The notes: a model not told the origin generated them from the sequence alone. 64,000 nucleotides of DNA from Sphingobacterium yanglingense (GCF_004363245.1 NZ_SNYV01000015.1:186001-250000); one strand, 5' to 3'; shown: positions 8,998 to 17,521, counted from the stretch's first letter. Numbers and translations are program-made.

Positions 8998-9768
8998 TTA
9001 TTCTACCATTTTATATTTAGCTGGCACGACAAAAGGCGTATCTATATCCTGATTAAAATCGGCTTTATTGTAATTTAAAATTGCACTTATAGACATTCCG
9101 CCTGCTCCAAGTTTTATCTGTTGATTCTGTGGAAAATTATAGCCACCAGAAACTACGAAATTACTATAGAAGGATTCCAGGTTATCATCTCGACCGATAA
9201 CATTTAGCCGGAATACCTTAGGTCTGTTCTTCTCATTCAAGCTGTACTGAAAAGCCAATTGATCCTTTACTCCAACAATCTGCACCTCATTTGATGCACT
9301 TGCCACAGTAATCTGGTCCGTCCTCAACAAAGGTTGTGACACATTAGCCATCAAAAGATCCTGCAAAGTAAAAAATGAAACGCCCTCTCCTGTATAACGA
9401 TGCACATAATCGAAACGCTTTGCAACATACTCACTTCTCATTTTGTTTAATATCTGAATGCTATCCGGTGTAATCTTAACACGTGCCACTTCAAAATTAA
9501 TCAATGTCGCAGTAACCGAGATCCAGATCTCCCGATCGCGCAAAACGCGCACATGCAAAGTCACGTCGTGCTTCTCATTATCAAACTCAATTTTTGATTT
9601 TGCTCGACCTGAAAACGTACTAAAATCGAGGTTATTAATCAAATAACCTTCTGCTCCATTTTTATACGCTGCTCCCTCTCCCCCCTTCGCACCGACCACT
9701 TGCTTCTTACTACCACACCCCAACACAATGGATAATGTTAGTAACAACAGAACACACCTACTCCACAT
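8998..9768 (-). CDS. DUF4292 family lipoprotein
   Basis: A 256-residue protein with a lipoprotein signal (hydrophobic stretch ending LGCGSKK), so probably outer-membrane anchored. The body (INNLDFSTFSGRAKSKIEF; KMRSEYVAKRFDYVHRYTGEG) fits the DUF4292 family, which is widespread in Bacteroidota and thought to resemble LolA/LolB-type lipid-binding folds. That similarity is a family-level idea, not seen here. Its start overlaps the end of the upstream TPR gene by 11 bp, implying translational coupling. Confidence 0.82.
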   Translation of the reverse strand: MWSRCVLLLLTLSIVLGCGSKKQVVGAKGGEGAAYKNGAEGYLINNLDFSTFSGRAKSKIEFDNEKHDVTLHVRVLRDREIWISVTATLINFEVARVKITPDSIQILNKMRSEYVAKRFDYVHRYTGEGVSFFTLQDLLMANVSQPLLRTDQITVASASNEVQIVGVKDQLAFQYSLNEKNRPKVFRLNVIGRDDNLESFYSNFVVSGGYNFPQNQQIKLGAGGMSISAILNYNKADFNQDIDTPFVVPAKYKMVE

Positions 9769-11482
9769 ATCGTTTATCTTTTATTTTTAACTTAATCTTA
9801 TTTACATCCACATTATCACCTTTAACAAGAGACAGTGCTTTTTCCCACTGTTTAACTGCTTCTTTTTCTCTACCAAGTTGTACTAGGATATCACCATAGT
9901 GTTCGAATAGCAAAGCCGATGGGGATGAAGAAGACTTAATGGCCTTTTCCATCCAAAAGGCCGCTTCTTTATATGCCCCCTGTTGAAAGAGCACCCAGGC
10001 ATAGGTATCTTGAAAGGTAGCAGAGCTCGCATCTATTTCATTCGCTCTCTTTGCATAAACTGCGGCCTTATCCAAATCCTTCTTCCGAATGGATAGATAA
10101 TAAGCTAAATTATTCATAGCTGTACTATTGGTACTATCCAACTGTATAGCCTCCTCATAAGCCACATCAGAAGCAGCATCCATTTTCAACTGATGGTATA
10201 GATCCCCCAAGCCGCTATAAATAATTGATCTCAAATAGGTATTTTCCTCCTCGCTATGATCCAAAGCCATCTCCAACATAATACGTGTCTTTTCGAAATC
10301 CTCTTTTACCATAAAAGCCAATCCAGAAAAGTACATTAACATTGCATTACCAGGATTTGCTCGGATAGCTTCATCCGCATGGCGAATAGCTTCGTCTACT
10401 TCATTCAATCCTAAATCAGTATTGATTAACATACGCCAGGCATCAACATGCCGAGGATTAATCCCTACAGCGGTAAGAAATAGCGAACGGGCTTCTGCCG
10501 TATTCCCTTTACGCCACAGCACCTCACCTTTGACCACATGACTCTCTGCTATCCTCGGATGCACCAAGACTAAGGTATTTGCCAAGGTTTGAATTTGATC
10601 TAAGGTGAAGCCCTTAAAATCAGGATGCATCACATTCAGCATCACACGATGCTTATCGCCGAACTCGACCTGATTAGACTCGAATGCAAGCTTTAGCGAC
10701 TCAAAAGTCATCTTCATCTTTCCATCCGCTTTATACGCATCTGCAAGATCCAAATATAGAACCGGATCTTTACTATATTTCACTCCTCGTTCTAAGACTG
10801 CGATAGCTTGTTTAGTCTTTCCCTTTTGCAAATTAACGTAGCCCAGTGTTCCATACACATGCCTTAATGTCGATTTACCATCCCACGGATCTAATAGCGA
10901 CTCCGCATCCTGGAGACGATCGTTCATCACATAAACATCAGCCAAAACCACATCCAAGGTATCCGAAGCATGTCCCCTAGCTACCTCATCCTGATATACC
11001 TTAATAGCTGTATCCAACTTCTTAGCATTAGACAAAACCATAATTAAATCCCGTCCTATCGAAGGCACTCCAGTATACCTCTCTCTAAGTTCCTCTAATA
11101 GAACACTTGCTTCTGCCCAATTCTGTTTACTTTTATAAAGCTCTACGACAAGATTTGCGTGCATAATATTTGCATCATATCGATAGGCGGTTTTAGCATT
11201 TTCTAAAGCCTCGTCATAATTACCTGTCTGTCCGAACAACAAAGCCTTTGCGTAATACACTTCAGCCGCATCCGGGTACTTAGCCGTAATGCGATCCATT
11301 TCCCCCATAGCCTCCCTAAAATCACCTACCTTCAATCGTTCTTCAACCTTTGCCAACTGCATCTTATAAGGGGGATCGACACGTTGGGCATTTGCGGCTC
11401 CCGCAAACAATAGCACCCCAAATACAAATACTTTTTTTAGCAAACCTATCGCTTTTATATTCAAAACCATCTTCAAAATCAT
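9758..11482 (-). CDS. Exported tetratricopeptide-repeat protein
   Basis: About 574 residues with a signal sequence ending GAANAQ, then a chain of TPR-type helix pairs through most of the length (for example AEVYYAKALLFGQTGNYDEALENAKTAY in pieces, and STAMNNLAYYLSIRKKDLDKAAVYAK in the C-terminal half). TPR proteins are protein-binding scaffolds. The gene overlaps the DUF4292 lipoprotein gene by 11 bp, and the pair probably continues into the EnvC-like gene, so an envelope-assembly role is likely but not proven. I start at ATG 11482; ATG 11470 is also possible, while the extension to TTG 11539 precedes the signal peptide. Confidence 0.82.
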   Translation of the reverse strand: MILKMVLNIKAIGLLKKVFVFGVLLFAGAANAQRVDPPYKMQLAKVEERLKVGDFREAMGEMDRITAKYPDAAEVYYAKALLFGQTGNYDEALENAKTAYRYDANIMHANLVVELYKSKQNWAEASVLLEELRERYTGVPSIGRDLIMVLSNAKKLDTAIKVYQDEVARGHASDTLDVVLADVYVMNDRLQDAESLLDPWDGKSTLRHVYGTLGYVNLQKGKTKQAIAVLERGVKYSKDPVLYLDLADAYKADGKMKMTFESLKLAFESNQVEFGDKHRVMLNVMHPDFKGFTLDQIQTLANTLVLVHPRIAESHVVKGEVLWRKGNTAEARSLFLTAVGINPRHVDAWRMLINTDLGLNEVDEAIRHADEAIRANPGNAMLMYFSGLAFMVKEDFEKTRIMLEMALDHSEEENTYLRSIIYSGLGDLYHQLKMDAASDVAYEEAIQLDSTNSTAMNNLAYYLSIRKKDLDKAAVYAKRANEIDASSATFQDTYAWVLFQQGAYKEAAFWMEKAIKSSSSPSALLFEHYGDILVQLGREKEAVKQWEKALSLVKGDNVDVNKIKLKIKDKRYVE

Positions 11483-11695
11483 AGTAACACCTTTACTAAG
11501 GTAACATATTGCCTTAAAAAAAGAGTACAATAGTATCAAAAAGTTTAATCCGAAACTCCTTAATAAATGTTAAATTTGGTCATAAGACCATTAATTATCC
11601 CAAGTCAACACCGCTTTATACACCAACCCGGATAAACACATCTACACTTCGAAAAAAATTAAAACATAAAAGCAAAAATAAAAGAGCAACGTCTC

Positions 11696-11727
11696 TTGTG
11701 TTTTAAGAAATAAAAAACGTACCTTTG
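11696..11727 (+). promoter_or_regulatory. Promoter of the rplM-rpsI-rpsB operon
   Basis: TACCTTTG at 11720-11727 is a perfect TAnnTTTG -7 element, with TTG at 11696-11698 as the -33 element (21-bp spacer). Transcription should begin near 11733, just at the leader hairpin. Confidence 0.78.
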
Positions 11728-11731
11728 CAAT

Positions 11732-11754
11732 CCAATTGTAGTGATTACGATTGG
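11732..11754 (+). promoter_or_regulatory. Hairpin in the rplM 5' leader, candidate L13 autoregulatory element
   Basis: CCAAT and GTA pair with TAC and ATTGG around a 1x1 internal mismatch and a GTGAT loop. The hairpin stands at or very near the predicted transcript 5' end, about 35 bp before the rplM start codon. Ribosomal-protein leaders that bind the encoded protein are common; that this one binds L13 is inference. Confidence 0.5.
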
Positions 11755-11789
11755 TATAACAACAAGTTTAATTAATTAAATAAAAGCAA

Positions 11790-12233
11790 GTGAATACGTT
11801 AAGTTACAAAACTGTCTCTGCCAACAAGAACACCGTTAACAAAGAGTGGATCGTTGTTGACGCTGAGGGCGAGATCTTGGGGCGCTTGGCCAGTGAAATT
11901 GCGAAAGTAATTCGTGGAAAACACAAGCCTACATTCACCCCACACGTAGACTGCGGTGATAACGTGATTGTTATCAATGCAGACAAGGTTAAATTGACTG
12001 GAAACAAATTAGGCGACAAAACTTATGTTCGCTACACTGGCTACCCAGGTGGTCAGCGTTTTGTATCTCCTAAGGAATTAATGGCAAAACACCCAGAGCG
12101 CATCATCGAGAAAGCTGTTCGTGGTATGTTACCTAAGAACCGTCTTGGCCGTCAGTTATTCAAAAATCTTTTTGTTTATGCTGGTGGAGAACACAAACAT
12201 GAGGCACAAAATCCAAAACCCGTTAAATTCTAA
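11790..12233 (+). CDS. rplM: 50S ribosomal protein L13
   Basis: The 147-residue protein reads [21 protein letters not shown] near its N terminus and [13 protein letters not shown] in the C-terminal half, hallmarks of L13, an early-assembling large-subunit protein. The start codon is GTG at 11790; the family start [13 protein letters not shown] fits this codon and no in-frame ATG precedes it. rpsI follows after 11 bp, the conserved L13-S9 pair. Confidence 0.97.
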   Translation: MNTLSYKTVSANKNTVNKEWIVVDAEGEILGRLASEIAKVIRGKHKPTFTPHVDCGDNVIVINADKVKLTGNKLGDKTYVRYTGYPGGQRFVSPKELMAKHPERIIEKAVRGMLPKNRLGRQLFKNLFVYAGGEHKHEAQNPKPVKF

Positions 12234-12244
12234 GGAGCATTATT

Positions 12245-12631
12245 ATGTCAACAACTAACACTTCAGGAAGAAGAAAAACTGCTGTTGCTCGTATTTACTT
12301 AGGAGCAGGAAGCGGAAACATTACCATCAATGGTAAAGACTACAAAGAGTATTTCCCAACATTGCCTTTGCAGTACATTGCTACTCAATCTTTATTAGTA
12401 GCAGAGTCACTAACAAATTTTGATGTTAAAGTTAACGTTCATGGTGGCGGAGTAAAAGGTCAAGCAGAAGCTGTACGTTTAGCAATTGCTAAAGCACTAG
12501 TTGAGCTAGACCCAGAAGTAAAACCAGCTTTACGTGCTAAAGGTTTAGTAACGCGTGATGACCGTATGGTTGAGCGTAAAAAACCAGGACGCAAGAAAGC
12601 TCGTAGAAGATTCCAATTCAGTAAACGTTAA
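12245..12631 (+). CDS. rpsI: 30S ribosomal protein S9
   Basis: A 128-residue protein with the S9 signatures GRRKTAVARIYL at the start, GGGVKGQAEAVRLAIAKAL in the middle and the basic C-terminal tail KKPGRKKARRRFQFSKR that reaches the ribosomal P site. It lies between rplM and rpsB with short gaps (11 and 18 bp). An AGGAGCAT stretch before the ATG gives a Shine-Dalgarno-like site. Confidence 0.97.
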   Translation: MSTTNTSGRRKTAVARIYLGAGSGNITINGKDYKEYFPTLPLQYIATQSLLVAESLTNFDVKVNVHGGGVKGQAEAVRLAIAKALVELDPEVKPALRAKGLVTRDDRMVERKKPGRKKARRRFQFSKR

Positions 12632-12649
12632 TCAAAGGAGGATCACAAA

Positions 12650-13456
12650 ATGGCAAGAACTACTTATCAAGATTTATTGGATGCTGGTGTTCACTTTGGT
12701 CACCTTACTCGTAAATGGGACCCGAAAATGGCTAAGTACATTTTCATGGAACGCAACGGTATTCACATTATCGATTTAAACAAGACTCTTACGAAATTAG
12801 AAGAAGCAGCTTCTGCTATCAAACAAATCGTAAAATCAGGTCGTAAAGTTTTATTCGTAGCAACGAAAAAACAAGCAAAAGAAATCATCGCACAACAAGC
12901 TAAGGATGTAAACATGCCTTATGTTACAGAGCGTTGGTTAGGTGGTATGCTTACAAACTTCGCAACAGTTCGTAAGTCTATCAAAAAGATGTCTAACATC
13001 GACAAAATGCAAAAAGACGGTACATTCGATGTATTATCTAAAAAGGAAAAATTAATGATTCAGCGTGAGCGTATCAAATTAGAGAACCTTTTAGGAGGTA
13101 TCGCTGATTTGAATCGTCTACCAGCAGCTTTATTCATCATCGACGTGAAAAAAGAGCACATTGCAGTAGCTGAAGCTATTAAATTGAACATTCCTACTTT
13201 TGCAATGGTAGATACAAACTCTGATCCTACTAACATTGACTTCCCTATTCCAGCAAATGATGACGCTACTAAATCTATTAGCTTAATCGCAGGAATTATC
13301 GGACAAGCAATCGTTGAAGGTTTGGAAGAGCGTAAACGCGATAAAGAAGAAGATGCGGAAAAAGAAGCTGTTGCAGCTAAAGCAGCAGTTGACAATGGTG
13401 AAGCAACAGATGCTACTCCAGGAAAACGCACTCGTAAAGCAAAAGACGTAGAATAA
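12650..13456 (+). CDS. rpsB: 30S ribosomal protein S2
   Basis: The 268-residue S2 protein shows LLDAGVHFGHLTRKWDPKM at the start, KQAKEIIAQQAK, the RWLGGMLTNFATV motif and FAMVDTNSDPTNIDFPIPAND. A charged C-terminal extension (about residues 228-268, rich in K, E and A) is longer than in many bacteria but common in this phylum. A good AAGGAGG Shine-Dalgarno precedes it, which is unusual here. A long hairpin separates it from tsf. Confidence 0.97.
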   Translation: MARTTYQDLLDAGVHFGHLTRKWDPKMAKYIFMERNGIHIIDLNKTLTKLEEAASAIKQIVKSGRKVLFVATKKQAKEIIAQQAKDVNMPYVTERWLGGMLTNFATVRKSIKKMSNIDKMQKDGTFDVLSKKEKLMIQRERIKLENLLGGIADLNRLPAALFIIDVKKEHIAVAEAIKLNIPTFAMVDTNSDPTNIDFPIPANDDATKSISLIAGIIGQAIVEGLEERKRDKEEDAEKEAVAAKAAVDNGEATDATPGKRTRKAKDVE

Positions 13457-13469
13457 TAATTCTATATTA

Positions 13470-13541
13470 AGCCGGATGGACAAGTGTTGGTTTCTGGAAG
13501 AAAAGCTTCCTTAAACAAACTCGTCTATCCGGTTTCTTTTT
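13470..13541 (+). terminator. Long imperfect hairpin between rpsB and tsf, probable partial terminator
   Basis: AGCCGGATGGACAAG (13470-13484) pairs with CTCGTCTATCCGGTT (13520-13534) through about 15 positions, including two G-U pairs and one mismatch. It encloses a second hairpin, GGAAG-AAAAG-CTTCC (13496-13510), and is followed by TTTCTTTTT. This looks like a terminator that isolates the ribosomal genes from tsf, which has its own promoter. Confidence 0.65.
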
Positions 13542-13573
13542 ATAACATTAACAATAGCTTTACTTACAAAGTA

Positions 13574-13581
13574 TACTTTTG
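13574..13581 (+). promoter_or_regulatory. Probable -7 element of the tsf promoter
   Basis: TACTTTTG fits TAnnTTTG exactly and stands 39 bp before the tsf ATG, after the rpsB hairpin. No clear TTG -33 element is seen. Confidence 0.55.
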
Positions 13582-13620
13582 TTAATCCTACAATTGTAAT
13601 TTTAAAAAAAATAAAATATC

Positions 13621-14457
13621 ATGTCAGTACAAATTTCTGCATCAGATGTAAACAAATTGCGTCAACAAACAGGCGCAGGTATGATGGATTGTAAAAAAGC
13701 TCTAGTAGAAGCAAACGGCGATTTCGAAGCTGCTGTTGACTACCTACGCAAAAAAGGAGCTAAAGTAGCTGCTAGCCGTCAGGACCGTGATTCTAACGAA
13801 GGTGTTATCATCGCTAAATCTTCAGCTGATGGTAAAACTGGTATCGTAGTAGAAGTTAACTGTGAAACTGACTTCGTAGCTAAGAATGCTGATTTCGTAG
13901 CTTTCGCAGATAAAATCGCTGATGTAGCTTTAGCTAACACTCCAGCTTCTTTGGATGCATTAAAAGCTTTAACAGTTGATGGAAAAGTTATTTCTGAAGC
14001 TTTAATCGAACAAACTGGTGTAATCGGAGAGAAAATCGACGTTTCTAAGTTCGAAATCGTAACTGGTGAAAAAGTAGTAGCTTATATCCACGGTAACTAC
14101 CGTTTAGGTGTATTAGTAGGTCTTTCTGCTGACGCAGCAGGAGCTGAAGAAGCTGGTAAAGATGTAGCTATGCAAATCGCTGCAATGAACCCGGTTTCTA
14201 TCGATAAAGATGGTGTTGATTCAAAAACTATCGAGCGCGAATTAGAGATTGCTAAAGAGCAAATCCGTGCAGAAGGTAAACCAGAAGAAATGGTAGAAAA
14301 AATCGCTGCTGGTAAATTGAATAAATTCTACAAAGAGAACACTTTATTGAACCAAGAGTTCGTAAAAGACTCTTCTAAAAACATCGCTCAATTCTTAGAT
14401 TCTGTTTCTAAAGGATTGACTGTTACTGCGTTCAAACGCGTTCAATTAGGAGAATAA
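13621..14457 (+). CDS. tsf: Translation elongation factor Ts
   Basis: The 278-residue protein is the nucleotide-exchange factor for EF-Tu. The N-terminal UBA-like domain has VNKLRQQTGAGMMDCKKAL, followed by the EF-Ts signature EVNCETDFVAKNADF (about residue 78) that contacts EF-Tu. Length and domain order are normal. The codons are strongly biased, as expected for a highly expressed gene. It follows rpsB, a conserved order, but with its own promoter, and ends at a strong terminator. Confidence 0.97.
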   Translation: MSVQISASDVNKLRQQTGAGMMDCKKALVEANGDFEAAVDYLRKKGAKVAASRQDRDSNEGVIIAKSSADGKTGIVVEVNCETDFVAKNADFVAFADKIADVALANTPASLDALKALTVDGKVISEALIEQTGVIGEKIDVSKFEIVTGEKVVAYIHGNYRLGVLVGLSADAAGAEEAGKDVAMQIAAMNPVSIDKDGVDSKTIERELEIAKEQIRAEGKPEEMVEKIAAGKLNKFYKENTLLNQEFVKDSSKNIAQFLDSVSKGLTVTAFKRVQLGE

Positions 14458-14483
14458 TCAGCGTATTTACGTTGAAAAATATA

Positions 14484-14517
14484 AAAGCCTGCTTTATAAT
14501 TTAAAGCAGGCTTTTTT
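14484..14517 (+). terminator. Rho-independent terminator after tsf
   Basis: Stem AAAGCCTGCTTTA / TAAAGCAGGCTTT with a 5-nt loop, ending in TTTTTT. Confidence 0.93.
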
Positions 14518-14533
14518 ATGGCATAGCCATTTA

Positions 14534-15178
14534 TCACTTATTCGGCCGGTGTGATATAAAATGGGATTTCAATTTATCTAACCCAATATCCTCTTCTTCT
14601 TTATCCAGTTCATACAACCACACCTTATCATTCAACATCTCCACACGTTCCTTAGAGTTTATCAGATCCAGTGGTTTCACACGGAACTCTTTATTCAACG
14701 GTTGTTGCCGTGGCTGGAGTGTCTTACTATGTTGTATTATCTGTATATGAAACGTAGGCCATTTACCTACAGTAGCAAAATTAGCCATATAGAACTGTGC
14801 ATAATCGTGCGTTGGAATCAAATTTCCAAAAACGCCCGTCACCTTAGTTGCAGATAAAACAGAAACACTTACCAAAAGCTCAAAAGACGTTTCATTAATG
14901 ATATAAAACTTAGCTACACCGTTTTTTTGTTCACCTGCTACGCCTATGAAAATTCCTTTATCAATAAACGGTAGATTTGCCGTAGAAACACTTTCTTCCA
15001 GCTCATCTTCAGGCATCCTCATATTTCCGTGAACCAGAGTAACCTTGGTTTTTAAAACCGGAATTTCAAAACCTGTATCATCCGTAACCCCAATAACATC
15101 GTTGGCTTGAATAGAGGTAATATGTCCCTCAATCGGTTCCTCTACAAACCTTACCAAATCACCTATCTTCAAATTCAT
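14534..15178 (-). CDS. DUF2027-like protein without an evident Smr domain
   Basis: The N terminus (MNLKIGDLVRFVEEPIEGHI, then DDTGFEIPVLKTKV) resembles the DUF2027 domain found in Bacteroidota at the front of Smr-domain proteins related to MutS2. Here the protein ends at 214 residues with a short acidic-basic tail, and I see none of the Smr motifs (such as a DLH core) in the C-terminal half. It may be a short paralogue with a binding role only. It is adjacent to the aminotransferase gene (4 bp), so co-expressed. The family call is moderate. Confidence 0.6.
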   Translation of the reverse strand: MNLKIGDLVRFVEEPIEGHITSIQANDVIGVTDDTGFEIPVLKTKVTLVHGNMRMPEDELEESVSTANLPFIDKGIFIGVAGEQKNGVAKFYIINETSFELLVSVSVLSATKVTGVFGNLIPTHDYAQFYMANFATVGKWPTFHIQIIQHSKTLQPRQQPLNKEFRVKPLDLINSKERVEMLNDKVWLYELDKEEEDIGLDKLKSHFISHRPNK

Positions 15179-15182
15179 CTTT

Positions 15183-16265
15183 TTAACACACTTTACTTAA
15201 CACATCGACGACACGGTCAATGTCTTCTTTATCATTATATAAATGAATCCCTATACGGATTCCTTTTCCTCTCGGAAAACATTTAATTCCCACCTCCTGC
15301 AGTAAGGGATAACAATCCTGCGGTACTTGCAAATTGATCAGCCCAGACCTACAAGACCTGCTTTCGACGATTGGGAGAATCCAATTCCGATCAATAAACC
15401 GCTCATAGGCATAGTCCACAACATCATCTAAATGCTGCTTTACGTTGGATAGACCTATTTCTTTAAAAAAAAGAACAGATTGAAGCAATGTTCCATGACT
15501 AAGTACATCTTGGTGCCCAGGTTCAAAAAACGTATCAAGAATTGATTTGTGTTCCCACATCAACTCTTTAGGCCGTTCCCGCTTCTGGGCATCTGCGTAT
15601 AGCACTTCTTTTAATCTGTCGGACAGCATTACGTAACCATTTCCAAAACCTGCAACCATCCACTTATAACCGCTACCGCATACCGCATCAAAGCCCGATT
15701 CGATAAAATCAAATGGTTCGGTTCCTAAATACTGCGTAGCATCACCTATCAGAATAAGATCTGGAAAATCGCGTTTAAGCTCCTTAATAAAATCAAGATC
15801 TATCTTAAGTCCACTTATATACTGTACGATACTTAGTATAAGTACATCAGCTTTTTGCTGCTTGAGTGCATCGCGAATGTTGGCTTCTAATCGACCATCT
15901 CCAATCGCTATAATATCATAACGATAACCTCGACTTATCACCGGATAGTTTAATGAAGGGTAATCATCCTCTAGCAATAAAAACGTAGACTCCCTAGATA
16001 GACCTTCCAGCAACACGTTGAAGCCGAAGGAAAAGTTCGGAACAGCATACACATTGGTTGCTGGACAATTAAATAAACCCGATATCTCCGACTTTACCCC
16101 CTTTATAAAAGCCACCTGTTGATCCCTTAAACTACCTAAAGGATCAAAAAAAGCAAGCTCCCATTCCCGTCTCCATTCATAATGCTTTGTAGGCATTAGC
16201 CCATTTCCTGGCGTATTAAGGTAAGTCAATCCCTTAGGAATATCGAAATAACTTTTGTAATCCAT
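15183..16265 (-). CDS. Class V PLP-dependent aminotransferase
   Basis: This is a fold-type I PLP enzyme of the NifS/isopenicillin-epimerase group: the Schiff-base lysine lies in FDAVCGSGYKWMVAGFG, preceded by LILIGDATQYLG with the cofactor-binding Asp. The substrate is unknown; class V members include desulfurases, kynureninases and epimerases, and no cysteine loop typical of desulfurases is evident. I start at ATG 16265 (MDYKSYFDIPKG), which overlaps the end of aat by 32 bp; ATG 16313 would add 16 residues that look like a shadow of aat. Confidence 0.75.
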   Translation of the reverse strand: MDYKSYFDIPKGLTYLNTPGNGLMPTKHYEWRREWELAFFDPLGSLRDQQVAFIKGVKSEISGLFNCPATNVYAVPNFSFGFNVLLEGLSRESTFLLLEDDYPSLNYPVISRGYRYDIIAIGDGRLEANIRDALKQQKADVLILSIVQYISGLKIDLDFIKELKRDFPDLILIGDATQYLGTEPFDFIESGFDAVCGSGYKWMVAGFGNGYVMLSDRLKEVLYADAQKRERPKELMWEHKSILDTFFEPGHQDVLSHGTLLQSVLFFKEIGLSNVKQHLDDVVDYAYERFIDRNWILPIVESRSCRSGLINLQVPQDCYPLLQEVGIKCFPRGKGIRIGIHLYNDKEDIDRVVDVLSKVC

Positions 16266-16911
16266 TGATTTCAACTTCTTGTTGTTGTAGTTTCCTATAA
16301 AAAAAAGATGCATCTACTGTAGTCGCCCCCATTGATGCTAAATGCGAAGAATAAATCTGACAATCAATCAGCTGCAGATCAAAGTTTTGGCATAGGTAAA
16401 TTAAGGCTGCCTTTGAGGCATCAGGAACCTTAGAAAACATACTCTCTCCACAGAATACCTTACCTATCAAAACACCATACAATCCGCCTACAAGATTCCC
16501 GCCTTGACGCACTTCGATACTATGTGCATAACCTTCTTGATGTAACCGGGCATAAGCAGTCAACATGTCGTCTACAATCCACGTCCCATCCTGCCCTCTA
16601 CGTGCTACCGTAGAACACTGCTGCATGACATCTTCAAAACAGGTATTAAAGGATAGCTCAAATATATTTTTTGCAAGCACCTTAGCCATCGACTTGCTCA
16701 CCTTCACCTGCTGAGGGTAAAGAATAAAACGCTCGTGAGGAGCATACCATAGAATAGGTGTATCATCGCTGTACCATGGAAATATCCCCTTCTTATAGGC
16801 CTCGAGCAACCGTTCTGTACGAAGATCTCCGCCTACTGCTAGAAGCCCATCTTCCTCCGCCAACTGTACATCGGGAAACAAAATTAAATCTTCATCTAAT
16901 TGAAACACCAT
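16234..16911 (-). CDS. aat: Leucyl/phenylalanyl-tRNA--protein transferase
   Basis: Aat adds Leu or Phe to proteins with N-terminal Lys or Arg, marking them for ClpAP degradation by the N-end rule. The 225-residue sequence shows the family path FPDVQLAEEDGLLAVGGDL, KKGIFPWYSDDTPILWYAPHERFIL, YARLHQEGYAHSIEVRQG and VFCGESMFSKVPDASKAAL. Length is normal. It lies between rbfA (21 bp away) and the aminotransferase gene, which starts inside its 3' end. Confidence 0.95.
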   Translation of the reverse strand: MVFQLDEDLILFPDVQLAEEDGLLAVGGDLRTERLLEAYKKGIFPWYSDDTPILWYAPHERFILYPQQVKVSKSMAKVLAKNIFELSFNTCFEDVMQQCSTVARRGQDGTWIVDDMLTAYARLHQEGYAHSIEVRQGGNLVGGLYGVLIGKVFCGESMFSKVPDASKAALIYLCQNFDLQLIDCQIYSSHLASMGATTVDASFFYRKLQQQEVEINGLQKLFRYS

Positions 16912-16932
16912 GGGAAAATAGACTTAGAACTA

Positions 16933-17304
16933 CTAATCTGGCTGTCTCGGTTCCTTACTGATTTCGTCAAAAAGGCGATCCATATGCTCCACATATTCGT
17001 TTGTATCGTCCAGAAAAAACTCCAAATCAGGTACGATTCGAGCCTGATTCTTAATTCGTGCTCCTAGTTTATACCTGATTTCACTAACCTTAGCCTTAAT
17101 GCTTGCAATATCAGTTTTGGCTGTATTGGTATTCAAAAAACTAAGGTATACACGAGCTATCGCAAGATCTGGAGTAACACGAACTTTTGTTACTGTTATA
17201 AAAGCCCCAGGAGCCCAATTCTTGCCATCCCGTAAAAACAGTTCGGCCAAATCCTGTTGGATTACTCCCGCGAATCTTTGTTGTCTCTTACTTTCCGTTC
17301 CCAT
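16933..17304 (-). CDS. rbfA: 30S ribosome-binding factor A
   Basis: RbfA helps mature the 5' end of 16S rRNA in late small-subunit assembly. The KH-like sequence is visible: KRQQRFAGVIQQDLAELFL, VTPDLAIARVYLSFL and IRYKLGARIKNQARIVPDLEFFLDD. I choose ATG 17304 (MGTESKRQQRF). The frame extends to a TTG at 17379, but that extension covers the TAATTTTG promoter element at 17367-17374, so translation cannot begin there if that promoter is used. Confidence 0.9.
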   Translation of the reverse strand: MGTESKRQQRFAGVIQQDLAELFLRDGKNWAPGAFITVTKVRVTPDLAIARVYLSFLNTNTAKTDIASIKAKVSEIRYKLGARIKNQARIVPDLEFFLDDTNEYVEHMDRLFDEISKEPRQPD

Positions 17305-17366
17305 GCTATATGAATATTTAAAATAATAATACCAGGCATCAACAAATGTCAACACCTCATCTCTTA

Positions 17367-17398
17367 CAAAATTAGACAAAATGCTTTGTATTCACGAA
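17367..17398 (-). promoter_or_regulatory. rbfA promoter, member of a shared 32-bp block
   Basis: On the minus strand the block starts TTCGTGAATACAAAGC and ends TCTAATTTTG, with TAATTTTG as a perfect -7 element 63 bp before the rbfA ATG. The same block, 29 of 32 bases identical, stands before the DUF4835 gene at 29877-29908. Confidence 0.7.
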
Positions 17399-17481
17399 CA
17401 CCTGAAATAAAACTTTCATCCCTGCTATTGAATCAATGGCAGTGGTAAAAGTTCTTGATCGCCTTTTAAATCTACATTTTC

Positions 17482-17521
17482 AGAAAAAAAAAGACTTGTC
17501 ACGGGCAAGTGGACAAGTCTT
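17482..17521 (-). terminator. Terminator in the rbfA/AI-2E intergenic region
   Basis: On the minus strand a perfect 10-bp stem AAGACTTGTC / GACAAGTCTT with an 11-nt loop runs into a stretch of nine T. It would end transcripts arriving from the AI-2E-type gene or from the small structured RNA suggested at 17482-17690. Confidence 0.85.

Larger units (their letters stand above)
11540..11789. other. Divergent intergenic region, TPR gene and rplM
   Basis: An AT-rich stretch. The right half holds the rplM promoter and leader hairpin listed separately. The left half shows no gene, hairpin or repeat that I can support. Confidence 0.5.

Noticed and set aside
16265..16313. Longer start of the class V aminotransferase at 16313
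   Set aside because: The extra residues are read through the aat gene and do not resemble the family N terminus.
17304..17379. Longer rbfA start at TTG 17379
   Set aside because: The extension covers the promoter -7 element and lacks family similarity.
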